Shown here one piece after another: positions 6,023-6,033 of a stretch of 6,033 bases of DNA. The DNA is from Peptoniphilaceae bacterium AM52-5BH (GTDB lineage: Bacteria > Bacillota > Clostridia > Tissierellales > Peptoniphilaceae). Position numbers and translations under genes: made by a program. Position 1 is the first letter of the stretch. Each line of letters starts with the position of its first letter. Under the pieces are notes generated by a model. It was not told the DNA's origin and searched no databases. It saw only the letters and a program-made list of their open reading frames with translations. The stretch is taken from positions 1 to 6,033 of the forward strand of contig JAQEDR010000041.1 of the NCBI GenBank assembly GCA_027669155.1. Direction: 5' to 3'.

Positions 6023-6033
6023 AATAAACCACC

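Noticed and set aside
5985..6033. Short minus-strand frame entering from the right edge (ending near the TCAC/GTGA hairpin)
   Set aside because: It is only about 15 codons within the window, derived from the GAGCGAA repeat, and has no family resemblance. The right edge prevents a firm statement.
1..6033. CRISPR array, insertion sequence or phage remnants
   Set aside because: There are no regularly spaced direct repeats, transposase or integrase motifs, or terminal inverted repeats with target duplications in the window.

Overview
The window comes from a low-GC, Gram-positive-type bacterium, most likely an anaerobic Firmicute. An affiliation with the Anaerococcus/Peptoniphilus group (Tissierellia) is a guess from style, not a demonstrated fact. 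The supporting signs are AT-rich genes with strong GGAG-type ribosome binding sites, a lipoprotein-type solute-binding protein, CcpA/LacI-style operators and a compact operon closed by an intrinsic terminator.

Layout. Bases 1-189 are the 3' end of a PfkB-family sugar kinase, best matched to 2-keto-3-deoxygluconate (KDG) kinase. Bases 190-577 are a non-coding control region. It holds a strong hairpin just after the kinase, a plausible sigma-A promoter near 396-422, and two tandem, one-base-overlapping LacI/CcpA-type operators at 453-479. A four-gene cluster on the + strand follows: a GH31 family alpha-glycosidase (578-3082) and the three parts of a TRAP transporter, namely the binding lipoprotein DctP (3114-4133), the small membrane subunit DctQ (4142-4612) and the large membrane subunit DctM (4615-5934). 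A textbook Rho-independent terminator (5941-5979) ends the unit. The last ~50 bases are a structured, purine-rich intergenic tail.

How it may work together. TRAP systems carry mostly carboxylated or otherwise acidic small molecules, driven by an ion gradient. The GH31 enzyme has no signal peptide, so it should act in the cytoplasm on an imported alpha-glycoside. KDG kinase belongs to hexuronate/gluconate breakdown (KDG to KDPG). The simplest joint reading is a catabolic module for an acidic alpha-glycoside or a hexuronate: import by TRAP, hydrolysis by GH31, and entry into the KDG branch. The substrate is inference. The TRAP and GH31 family calls are firm.

The kinase fragment is about 49% GC by count and uses C-ending codons, while the four downstream genes are around one third GC. 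The GH31-TRAP block may therefore have a different history or expression level from its upstream neighbour. Nothing here is a wholly new system. The most interesting points are the GH31-TRAP pairing and the compact double operator.
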